Shown: one piece after another, positions 1 to 5,951 of the stretch
How the letters are laid out: each line of letters opens with the position of its first letter
How positions within the stretch are numbered: position 1 is the first letter of the stretch
Assembly: GCA_915275065.1 (NCBI GenBank)
Contig: CAJZGD010000113.1
Location: forward strand, 1 to 8,247
Direction: 5' to 3'
DNA length: 8,247 nucleotides
Source of the DNA: an uncultured Corynebacterium sp.
Lineage (GTDB): Bacteria > Actinomycetota > Actinomycetes > Mycobacteriales > Mycobacteriaceae
Position numbers and translations under genes: made by a program
The notes under the pieces: generated by a model
The model's database searches: none
The model's input: the letters and a program-made list of their open reading frames with translations, nothing else
What the model was told of the DNA's origin: nothing

Positions 1-758
1 CCAACTGGCTTCTGGTCGGCTCCGACTCTCGTACTGGGTTGTCCGAAGAAGACGCGCAACGCCTCGGAACCGGTGGGGACATTGGGTCCATGCGCACCGA
101 CACCATCATGCTGCTGCACATCCCCCTCACCGGCAAAGCTACCCTGGTGTCCCTGCCACGCGACTCCTACGTGAACATTCCCGGCTACGGCATGGACAAA
201 ATCAATGCGGCCTTCACCTTCGGCGGCCCACAGCTCCTCACTCAAACCGTGGAAGAAGCCACCGGGCTGCGCATCAAGCACTATGCGGAAATCGGCATGG
301 GTGGGCTCGCCAACGTTGTTGACGCGGTGAGCGGCATCGAAGTGTGCCCCAAGGAACCCATCCAGGACCCGCTCGCTAACCTGGACATTCAGGCAGGCTG
401 CCAAAAGGTCGACGGGCCCACCGCCCTGGGCTATGTGCGCACCCGCGCCACCGCCATGGGTGACCTGGACCGGGTGCAACGCCAGCGGGAATTCTTCGCC
501 GCACTCGTCAAAAAGGTGTCCTCCGCCGGCACCCTGGCCAACCCGTTCCGGCTGCTGCCCACCATCACCACCGTGACCGGCAGCTTCACCGTGGGTGAAA
601 AAGACCACGTGTGGAACCTGGCCCGGGTGGCGCTCGCAATGCGCGGCGGGATCGCCACAGAAACCGTCCCGGTGGGCGGGTTCGGTAACTATGATGTGGG
701 ATCCGTGGTGCTGTGGGACGAGGAGGGTTCCCAGCAATTATTTAACTCCCTGAAATAG
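1..758 (+). CDS. LCP (LytR-CpsA-Psr) family cell-wall glycopolymer ligase, 5' partial
   Basis: The frame is open from base 3 and reads NWLLVGSDSR, the opening motif of the LCP domain, so the true start and the usual N-terminal membrane anchor lie left of the window; the TTG at 39 is an internal Leu codon. LCP enzymes work outside the membrane and transfer lipid-linked glycopolymers onto peptidoglycan; in mycolata the substrate is arabinogalactan. Visible family signatures, in order, are the SDSR phosphate-binding segment, MRTDTIMLLHIP, SLPRDSYVNIPG followed by DKINAAFTFGG, and the arginine-rich YVRTRATAMGDLDRVQRQREF block that holds the pyrophosphate. The protein ends about 75 residues later without a LytR_C domain. 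In C. glutamicum, as I recall, one of the LCP genes also lies near a glycerophosphodiesterase gene, so this may be that paralogue (inference). Its 3' end overlaps the convergent membrane-protein gene by 17 bp. Confidence 0.93.
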   Translation, partial: NWLLVGSDSRTGLSEEDAQRLGTGGDIGSMRTDTIMLLHIPLTGKATLVSLPRDSYVNIPGYGMDKINAAFTFGGPQLLTQTVEEATGLRIKHYAEIGMGGLANVVDAVSGIEVCPKEPIQDPLANLDIQAGCQKVDGPTALGYVRTRATAMGDLDRVQRQREFFAALVKKVSSAGTLANPFRLLPTITTVTGSFTVGEKDHVWNLARVALAMRGGIATETVPVGGFGNYDVGSVVLWDEEGSQQLFNSLK

Positions 759-1779
759 CCGCCAGGACGATCACCGCGCCCACCGGGGTCACCATCAACC
801 CTTTGCTGTAGTAGCCGATCACGTCGGGGGATACCATTGCCCCCAACCCGGAGTCAACAACCTCCGCGCTGATGGCGGCCCGCGGCCGGGATCGCACAAA
901 CCCCATATACACCACCATGGTCACGGTCACTACCAGGGACGCTGGGGTCACCGCCTGCCAGGTGGCCCATAGAATCATGGCCGCAACCAGGGCATGCCCT
1001 GCCACCACGGCCCACAGCACCCGCGCGGTTCCTGGCGACCCCCACATCCCAAACCGGGCACACCGGGCCACCCCCGCCCCCAGGATTGACCAGGCCAGGA
1101 GGAATACCACCACCGCCACCTGCGGCCAGGTGGGCGCCATGCTTAACGACAGGCACACAATAATGACCGCCAGCAGGGGGAGGTAAAACCGGCGCCCGTA
1201 TCTGCGGGCCACCAGCAGCCACGGGTTTCCGGCCGGCCGCACGGCCAACCACACCTTCGGGTTATTAGTGATGGCGCACTGGGCGAACGCCTGGCTCACC
1301 AGTTCGGAATCCTGCACGGACAGGCCACCCAACCCCACCGACCGGGTAACGCCCGCCGCCAACAATTGGGCGAGCATCCAGTTGCGCATCCCCATCATGA
1401 ATCGGGACAACACTGCGATCACCGCATACTGCCACCACATGCCCTGCCCCACCCCAACGAGGGCCGCAACCCCGCCAACCAGCCCTAACTGCACCCACGA
1501 CAGCCCGTCGAACCCGGGCATGCGGCGCGCCGGGCGGGCGGTGTACACCCAATGCGCCTCGGAGAGCGCCCGAAGTGGGAGGATGCGTTCCAGGAGCAAG
1601 TTGAGGGTGAGTAGGCCGATGATTGCCAGGGGGAGCGCCCAGGAGTGCGGCACCCGCGCCGCCGCCATGCCGAATGTTTGTTCGAGGGTGGGGGTGAGTT
1701 TCAGGGCGCCCTGCACCACGAAGCCACCAATGAGGGCGGTGACCACTAGGTAGTAGAGGGCGTCGATAAGTTTACCCAT
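742..1779 (-). CDS. Polytopic membrane protein, probable permease partner of the adjacent ABC ATPase
   Basis: The start chosen is the ATG at 1779 (MGKLIDALYY), giving 345 residues. The frame is open further upstream to 1860, but that extension lies wholly inside the ATPase gene, is Trp/Pro-rich and is unlikely to be translated. The start overlaps the ATPase stop by 8 bp (ATGGGTAA), which points to translational coupling. Hydrophobic segments lie near residues 7-26, 48-66, 94-112, 116-134, 199-216, 220-238, 253-271, 280-300 and 326-343, so eight or nine membrane spans are likely. A hydrophilic stretch at about 140-195 separates two hydrophobic halves. I see no known permease motif and do not recognise the family; the role rests on the neighbouring ATPase. 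The substrate is unknown. The gene ends inside the last codons of the convergent LCP gene, leaving no room for a terminator between them. Confidence 0.8.
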   Translation of the reverse strand: MGKLIDALYYLVVTALIGGFVVQGALKLTPTLEQTFGMAAARVPHSWALPLAIIGLLTLNLLLERILPLRALSEAHWVYTARPARRMPGFDGLSWVQLGLVGGVAALVGVGQGMWWQYAVIAVLSRFMMGMRNWMLAQLLAAGVTRSVGLGGLSVQDSELVSQAFAQCAITNNPKVWLAVRPAGNPWLLVARRYGRRFYLPLLAVIIVCLSLSMAPTWPQVAVVVFLLAWSILGAGVARCARFGMWGSPGTARVLWAVVAGHALVAAMILWATWQAVTPASLVVTVTMVVYMGFVRSRPRAAISAEVVDSGLGAMVSPDVIGYYSKGLMVTPVGAVIVLAAISGS

Positions 1780-2374
1780 GGTGCCCCACCACAATGCGGT
1801 GGTCGCAGGCGGCCAGCATGTCGGCGCTGTGTGTTGCCACCACCACGATCCGCCCGGCACTAGCGAGGTTCCGCAGTTCGGCGGTCAAGCATTGCTGCCA
1901 GTGCGTGTCCAGGTAGCGTTCGGGCTCGTCCATGAGCAGCACTTGGGTGGGCAGGTACAGTTGGATGGCGAGGAACGCCCGCTGCCGCTGACCACTGGAA
2001 AGCTGCGCCGGCGGCAGGGGCAAGAGCTCCTCAAGCTGCCAGGTGGCGAGCGCGTCGGACAGGTCGAGTTTGGTCTTGCGTTGCATGAGTTCGATGTGTT
2101 CCCCCAGCGATAAATCCGGTAGGAATATCGGGTCGCTCACGCGCACAATATTGCCGGCGTTGGTCACATCCCCGGGCGGCGTCCCACCAAAGGTGACCTC
2201 GCCGGACACGGGTTCCAGCTCCCCGGCGAGAGTAAGTAGCAGCGTTGATTTGCCCGCCCCATTGCGGCCGGCGAGCGCATACATCACACCAGGCTCGAAA
2301 GTGTATTCGATGTATTCGAGGGCGGTTTGTCGCCCGATCTCCCCGGCTATTACTAACTTGTCGACGTCCGCCAC
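1772..2374 (-). CDS. ABC transporter ATP-binding protein, small (200 aa)
   Basis: This is a single-domain ABC ATPase of 200 residues, near the short end for the family. Walker A is GRNGAGKST at 36-44, the signature is LSSGQ at 125-129, Walker B is VLLMDE at 145-150, the D-loop region is ERYLD at 152-156, and the H-loop histidine is His182 in ATHSAD. The position where the Q-loop glutamine is expected reads VRVSDPIF (about 77-84), with Ser in place of Gln, which is unusual. Translation starts at GTG 2374, which has an excellent Shine-Dalgarno; the first internal Met (31) would remove the strand before Walker A. The protein presumably energises the membrane protein encoded immediately downstream, with which it overlaps by 8 bp. 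It lies 42 bp after the symporter gene and may be co-transcribed with it. The substrate and direction of transport cannot be read from the sequence. Confidence 0.92.
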   Translation of the reverse strand: MADVDKLVIAGEIGRQTALEYIEYTFEPGVMYALAGRNGAGKSTLLLTLAGELEPVSGEVTFGGTPPGDVTNAGNIVRVSDPIFLPDLSLGEHIELMQRKTKLDLSDALATWQLEELLPLPPAQLSSGQRQRAFLAIQLYLPTQVLLMDEPERYLDTHWQQCLTAELRNLASAGRIVVVATHSADMLAACDHRIVVGHHG

Positions 2375-2382
2375 GCGGGTTA

Positions 2383-2390
2383 TCCTCCTT
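2383..2390 (-). promoter_or_regulatory. Strong ribosome binding site of the ABC ATPase gene
   Basis: The minus strand reads AAGGAGGA, a near-perfect anti-16S match, with 8 bases before the GTG at 2374. It fixes the GTG start of the ATPase. It is the strongest ribosome binding site in the window and lies between the symporter stop and the ATPase start, so the ATPase is translated independently even if it shares a transcript with the symporter. Confidence 0.85.
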
Positions 2391-2416
2391 GTTGCACGAT
2401 ACTTACGGCAACAATT

Positions 2417-3943
2417 CTAAGCCTCCGCAGTGAGGGCAGATGACTGGGATGTCTTCCGTTCCTGCACCCAAAAGTCCGCGTTCTTGATCCCTAGTTTTTC
2501 TGGGTCAAACACCGGGTCGAGCCCCGCCTTCTTCTGCCGGTGGTAATCCCACAGGGCCTTGTGAGCCGGGATCTGCAGCACCACGATCGCAATAATATTC
2601 AGCCAGGCCGTGGCGCCCACCCCGATGTCGCCCAGGGCCCACGCATTGCCCGGGGTAGTCATGGCGCCCACCACAACCGACACCACCACCAGTACCCGAA
2701 GCCCCCACACGAAGGCCAGCCGCAGCCGCCGGCTGTGAATCCACCGGTTGAAATAGGCCAGGTTGGTTTCCGCCATGTAGTAATAGGCCAGCACCGTGGT
2801 GAAGGCGAACAGCCCGATCGCCACCGCAACGAAGCTCGTGCCGATGCCGCTGGTGAAGCTATTGAGGCCTTCCTGAACGAAGCCGGGCCCCACGGGCACG
2901 CCGTCGGCAAGCTTGCCGGCGTAACGCACCGCGCCGTCCTCGCTCTGGTTTTCGAACACCTTATACATGTCAGTGGAAATGATGATGAACGCGGTCGCCG
3001 AGCACACAAACAACGTATCCACGTACACGGCGAATGCTTGCACGAAGCCTTGCTTTGCCGGGTGCGACACCTCGGCGGCGGCCGCCGACTGCGGTCCCGT
3101 GCCTTGACCAGCCTCGTTGGAGTAAATGCCGCGCTTCACACCCCACATAATGGCAGCACCCAGCATGCCAGAGAACATGGCCTCCCGGTCGAACGCCGAC
3201 CGGAAGATCAGGGAAAACACGTCGTCAATATGGTGGAAATTGACGAACATGATAATGACCGCGGCCAAGATGTAGATGATGGCCATGAACGGCACCACCA
3301 GGGAGGCAAAGTTCGCGATCCGCTTCACCCCACCCATGATGATGATCCCCACCAGCACCGCCGACACGGCCGCACTGAGCCACACGTTAATCCCCCACGC
3401 ATTGCGCATGGCGTCGGCCACCCCGTTCGCCTGAATGCCCAGGAGGAAATACCCGCCGGACAGCACCATACACACCGCGAAAATAATGGCATACACCAGC
3501 ATAAACTTTCGGGCCCGCGTGTGCTGGAAGGTTTTTTCAATATAGTAGGCTGGGCCACCCCGATACTCGCCGGTGTCCTGGTCTTTTTCCTTATATATCT
3601 GGGCGAGAGTGCATTCCATGAAGGATGTGGCGGCGCCGAAAATGGCGACGATCCACATCCAGAACACAGCACCCGGGCCGCCGTATGCGATGGCGGTAGC
3701 CACCCCGGCAATATTGCCGACGCCGACCCGGCCGGCCAGGGAGATCATCAGGGCCTTAAACGACGACACCCCAGACTCGGAATCATCATTGCCCACCATC
3801 TGCTGAAACATGTCGGGAATACATCGAATCTGCATAAATAGCGTGCTAACGGTGAAGAAAATCCCCACGGCCAGGCACACAAACACCAGTGCCGGCGACC
3901 AAATAATAGTGGTGAGCGTATCGAGAATAGTGGCGAAGCTCAT
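2417..3943 (-). CDS. Alanine/glycine:cation symporter (AGCS family)
   Basis: The 508-residue protein is a full-length member of the AGCS family, inner-membrane carriers that import alanine or glycine with Na+ (or H+). Family hallmarks are GRVGVGNIAGVATAIAYGGP at 71-90, the YRGGPAYYIEK block near 127-137, and GIYSNEAGQGTGPQSAAAAE at 262-281 followed by VSHPAKQG. About eleven hydrophobic segments fit the LeuT-like fold, for example around 13-37, 88-110, 148-170, 186-204, 213-234, 288-312, 370-390, 408-430 and 440-457. The start at ATG 3943 has AGGAAAAG just upstream on the coding strand, a moderate ribosome binding site. The C-terminal tail after about residue 470 is hydrophilic and cytosolic. 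The gene is preceded by a 114-bp AT-rich region and is probably first in a transcript that can run on into the ABC pair. Whether alanine, glycine or another small amino acid is preferred cannot be decided. Confidence 0.95.
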   Translation of the reverse strand: MSFATILDTLTTIIWSPALVFVCLAVGIFFTVSTLFMQIRCIPDMFQQMVGNDDSESGVSSFKALMISLAGRVGVGNIAGVATAIAYGGPGAVFWMWIVAIFGAATSFMECTLAQIYKEKDQDTGEYRGGPAYYIEKTFQHTRARKFMLVYAIIFAVCMVLSGGYFLLGIQANGVADAMRNAWGINVWLSAAVSAVLVGIIIMGGVKRIANFASLVVPFMAIIYILAAVIIMFVNFHHIDDVFSLIFRSAFDREAMFSGMLGAAIMWGVKRGIYSNEAGQGTGPQSAAAAEVSHPAKQGFVQAFAVYVDTLFVCSATAFIIISTDMYKVFENQSEDGAVRYAGKLADGVPVGPGFVQEGLNSFTSGIGTSFVAVAIGLFAFTTVLAYYYMAETNLAYFNRWIHSRRLRLAFVWGLRVLVVVSVVVGAMTTPGNAWALGDIGVGATAWLNIIAIVVLQIPAHKALWDYHRQKKAGLDPVFDPEKLGIKNADFWVQERKTSQSSALTAEA

Positions 3944-4057
3944 AACTTTTCCTATTCGTGACGAAGCGGACGATGTGGAAGATAGTGTTTATTATTCCGC
4001 AAGCACGTTAGTTATGCGCTAAAATTCTCGAAAAATTAGATAATTTTACCTGTTTTA
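3944..4057 (-). promoter_or_regulatory. AT-rich intergenic region, presumed symporter promoter
   Basis: These 114 bases separate the DUF5926 stop from the symporter start and are much more AT-rich than the flanking genes. On the minus strand several AT-rich hexamers (TAAAAT, CATAAC, AATAAT, TATCTT) could serve as a -10 element, but none has a convincing -35 partner at 16-18 bases, so no exact promoter is named. There is no GC-rich hairpin with a T-run, so read-through from the upstream gene cannot be excluded. Confidence 0.4.
4032..4047. repeat. Perfect 16-bp AT-rich palindrome upstream of the symporter gene
   Basis: AAAATTA and TAATTTT flank a GA/TC centre as perfect 7-bp arms. The element lies 11 bases past the DUF5926 stop and about 90 bases before the symporter start. 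The form is that of a repressor or regulator operator. With a 4-base loop it could also fold as a weak A-U hairpin, but without GC pairs it would be a poor terminator. Confidence 0.55.
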
Positions 4058-4957
4058 TTAAATGGTCACCTGACGAGACTTAATGTTCTCCAATTGCCGA
4101 CGCTCATCCGAAGACAGCTGCGCATCGTTATCTAGCTCGGCGAGAATGGCCTTGTCCACCCGTTTCAGCTCGGTGGCATAGTTGGTGTAGTCCCGATCCG
4201 GGTCCAGGTCCCACACCGGCACCGCAATGCCGTGGGTGCGGAACACGCCGGCGAATTTGGTTTCTTCCCCCAGCTTTAGTTCGCCGCGGGCAGCGATCCG
4301 GGCTAGGGCGCGAACCACCTTGTCTTCGTTTTCGGTGCGCACCCACCGGATGTGGGCCTTGTCGCCGGTGTCGATCCACCAGGCGGCACCGGCAATGTCG
4401 GTGGTGATGCGGCGCGACGGCATCACGGAATCGTTGGCGGCCTTAATGGCCTGCGCATACTGGGGGTTGACCTCCGTGCCGGCGGGAATCCACCAGTTAA
4501 AGTCGTCGAAAACCTTAATGTCCTCGGGGGCCATGGCGGGGATGAGCTTGTCGAGTTTCGGCTCCACGTTCTCGGCCACGGCCGACTCCAACTCTTCACC
4601 TGGCTGGGCGGTGATTGCCCACTCCAGCGCCCGGGTGAGATCCCGATGCGGATTATATGACTGGTTGCGGGTTTGCAACGCCACATAGGCGCCGTCGTCC
4701 CGCACCAATACCGCACCGCCGCCGGGCAGCACGGTGCACAGGTACACGTCCCGTTCCGCACCCGGCACCGCTACCTTCACCGTTGCGGACGGCACGAACT
4801 CCTGCAACGCGATCAAATCCGCCTCAAACGGCAGGTTCCCATAGGGTCGCGGGTCCCGCGCCAATGCGGCACGCTCCGCGGCCCGAGCAGCCAACTTTGC
4901 TTGACGACGACTCATGCCCTCGGGCAGCTGCTCCTGATTCTTTTTCCGTTTAGCCAT
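4058..4957 (-). CDS. DUF5926 family protein
   Basis: The 299-residue protein matches what I know of DUF5926, a soluble actinobacterial family of about 300 residues with no established function; older annotations sometimes call members SecA-like preprotein translocase, which the sequence does not support. A very basic N-terminal tail (residues 1-35, MAKRKKNQEQ then SRRQAKLAARAAERAAL) leads into a mixed domain. Two paired-tryptophan motifs stand out, FNWWIP near 154-158 and AAWWID near 191-196, followed by an Arg/Lys-rich segment and VPVWDLDPD near 237-245. There is no signal peptide and no membrane span. The basic tail could bind nucleic acid or ribosomes, but that is speculation. The start at ATG 4957 lies 3 bp after the phosphodiesterase stop with only a weak ribosome binding site, so translation probably depends on re-initiation from the upstream gene. 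Confidence 0.88.
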   Translation of the reverse strand: MAKRKKNQEQLPEGMSRRQAKLAARAAERAALARDPRPYGNLPFEADLIALQEFVPSATVKVAVPGAERDVYLCTVLPGGGAVLVRDDGAYVALQTRNQSYNPHRDLTRALEWAITAQPGEELESAVAENVEPKLDKLIPAMAPEDIKVFDDFNWWIPAGTEVNPQYAQAIKAANDSVMPSRRITTDIAGAAWWIDTGDKAHIRWVRTENEDKVVRALARIAARGELKLGEETKFAGVFRTHGIAVPVWDLDPDRDYTNYATELKRVDKAILAELDNDAQLSSDERRQLENIKSRQVTI

Positions 4958-4960
4958 GGG

Positions 4961-5758
4961 TTACAACTTACCCGATCCCACCACATCCAAGGCAACGTCG
5001 GGGAAATCCGTGGCCATCACGGAAATACCATGATCCCTGGCCCACACCATGTCTGCAGGCTTGTTCACCGTCCACATATAAGTATTGTCGGTGATCAACC
5101 ATGGGCTGCTGTGCCCGCGCGCCACCGACAGCCCCAAGCCTTTCGACGCAGACAGCCGCACATCCTTGGGGTTCACCCTGGCCTCCCAGTCGCGGCGCAG
5201 GTAAAACGTCTCAATCTTGGGGGCCAACGCCCGCATGCGCCGCATCGCCACGTGCGAAAACGAGATCACGTGAATGCGGCGACTCTGCAATAGATTATGG
5301 TAGCGCAGCCGCAACACCAATTGTTCCTCCAGCATCCGGCCGGCCCGGCTGGGGTGTTTGGTCTCTATGTACAGGTGCTTATCGTCGGTGGCAAACACCA
5401 TGTCGAGCAGCTCATCCAGGGTGAGCAGGTGCTGGACCAAGGACTGTCCGGCTGGTGGCAAACCTGCCGGCGGGTGGGGGGCCGGGTACCGGGATGATGC
5501 GGGCGCCTCCGGGTTAGGGGCAAAAGTTTGGGCAATGTTGAGCTTCTTTAACTGGCCCACAGTTGCCTGCGACACCACCATGGGATCACCGGCAACCCGC
5601 TCCATCGTGCGGTCGTGGGTGCACACCACCTGCCCGTCGCGGGTAAGCCGCACGTCACATTCCACGCCATGAATGGGAAGTGTGAGGGCTTTTTCATAGG
5701 CGAGCGGGCTCATTTCCGGGTAGCGGCCGTTGAAGCCACGGTGTGCGATAATGTGCAT
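4961..5758 (-). CDS. glpQ: Glycerophosphodiester phosphodiesterase (GDPD), cytosolic type
   Basis: This 265-residue enzyme hydrolyses glycerophosphodiesters to glycerol 3-phosphate and an alcohol. Key residues of the family are present: His6-Arg7 in AHRG, Glu33 and Asp35 in VECDV (metal ligands), the second catalytic His48 in THDRTMER, and Glu132 in YIETKHP. The late motifs SFSH (166-169) and MWTVNKP are also conserved. The protein begins almost directly with the HRG strand, so there is no signal peptide and it should act in the cytoplasm. Two oddities are the usual PENT after HRG, which reads PEMS here, and a Pro/Ala-rich insertion at about 80-106 in the loop before LLTLDELL. The ATG at 5758 is supported by the HRG position; the ribosome binding site is weak (GGAA about 10 bases upstream). 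It forms a two-gene unit with the DUF5926 gene. The symbol is by analogy with corynebacterial glpQ1 and is tentative. Confidence 0.93.
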   Translation of the reverse strand: MHIIAHRGFNGRYPEMSPLAYEKALTLPIHGVECDVRLTRDGQVVCTHDRTMERVAGDPMVVSQATVGQLKKLNIAQTFAPNPEAPASSRYPAPHPPAGLPPAGQSLVQHLLTLDELLDMVFATDDKHLYIETKHPSRAGRMLEEQLVLRLRYHNLLQSRRIHVISFSHVAMRRMRALAPKIETFYLRRDWEARVNPKDVRLSASKGLGLSVARGHSSPWLITDNTYMWTVNKPADMVWARDHGISVMATDFPDVALDVVGSGKL

Positions 5759-5803
5759 GTTGTCACGGTTCCAAAGCGTTATGAGAGTGCATCAGGTAAC
5801 GGG

Positions 5804-5861
5804 AGTGCCGCCCGAGCTGGATGTGTTACTGCGTTACGCACCAGAGCTCGGGTTCGGCACT
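5804..5861. repeat. Long imperfect inverted repeat (17 paired bases, two 2-base bulges)
   Basis: On the plus strand AGTGCCG (5804-5810), CCCGAGCT (5811-5818) and GG (5819-5820) pair with CGGCACT (5855-5861), AGCTCGGG (5845-5852) and CC (5841-5842). Bulges TT and AG lie only in the right arm. The 20-base loop itself contains the small hairpin TGCG-TTA-CGCA (5830-5840). It is GC-rich and stable as RNA in either direction, but no T-run follows on either strand, so a standard intrinsic terminator is not supported. It lies 46 bases upstream of the phosphodiesterase start codon and could be a leader structure, a factor-assisted terminator of the toxin operon, or a remnant of a small repeat element. 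Confidence 0.7.
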
Positions 5862-5911
5862 GTCCTGCCTTAAGGGTACCGCGAGTACGTCAGGGAACGG
5901 GTTTTTGGACA

Positions 5912-5928
5912 CCTAATGCACCCTAATG
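5912..5928. repeat. Tandem CCTAATG direct repeat, 10-bp period
   Basis: CCTAATG occurs at 5912-5918 and 5922-5928, each preceded by CA or CAC, so the two boxes sit on the same face of the helix. This is a typical spacing for a protein-binding direct repeat. It lies about 150 bp upstream of the phosphodiesterase start and 24 bp after the toxin stop. Only two copies are present, so chance is possible. Confidence 0.35.
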
Positions 5929-5951
5929 AAATTGATTTGGGCGGTTCTGTC

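Larger units (their letters stand above)
5759..5951. other. Intergenic region between phosphodiesterase start and toxin stop
   Basis: These 193 bases should hold the end of the toxin transcript and the phosphodiesterase promoter, both on the minus strand. They contain the bulged inverted repeat at 5804-5861 and a tandem CCTAATG repeat at 5912-5928, noted separately. I could not find a convincing -35/-10 pair or a hairpin followed by a T-run. A short plus-strand reading frame is discussed under findings and is not called as a gene. Confidence 0.5.

Noticed and set aside
1..38. Possibility that the LCP gene starts at TTG 39
   Set aside because: The codons before it encode NWLLVGSDSR, the conserved first motif of the LCP domain, so the gene runs in from the left.
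1268..1753. Plus-strand open frame of 161 codons
   Set aside because: Antisense shadow of the membrane-protein gene, low-complexity Thr/Pro/Arg composition with no membrane or domain pattern.
1780..1860. N-terminal extension of the membrane protein to an upstream start at 1860
   Set aside because: It would overlap the ATPase gene by about 90 bases and adds a Trp/Pro-rich tail before a good membrane-protein N-terminus; the ATGGGTAA overlap explains the start at 1779.
2540..3841. Long plus-strand open frame (433 codons) opposite the symporter gene
   Set aside because: His/Pro/Arg-rich, without domains, and fully antisense to a well-conserved transporter; an effect of GC-rich codon structure on the opposite strand.
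4673..5293. Plus-strand open frame of 206 codons
   Set aside because: It spans the junction of the DUF5926 and phosphodiesterase genes in antisense, has no recognisable motif and no ribosome binding site.
5901..5910. T-run GTTTTTGG as part of a plus-strand terminator
   Set aside because: No stable hairpin lies directly before it; the nearest pairing (GTAC-CGCGA-GTAC) is four bases and too far upstream, and no confident plus-strand gene ends here.
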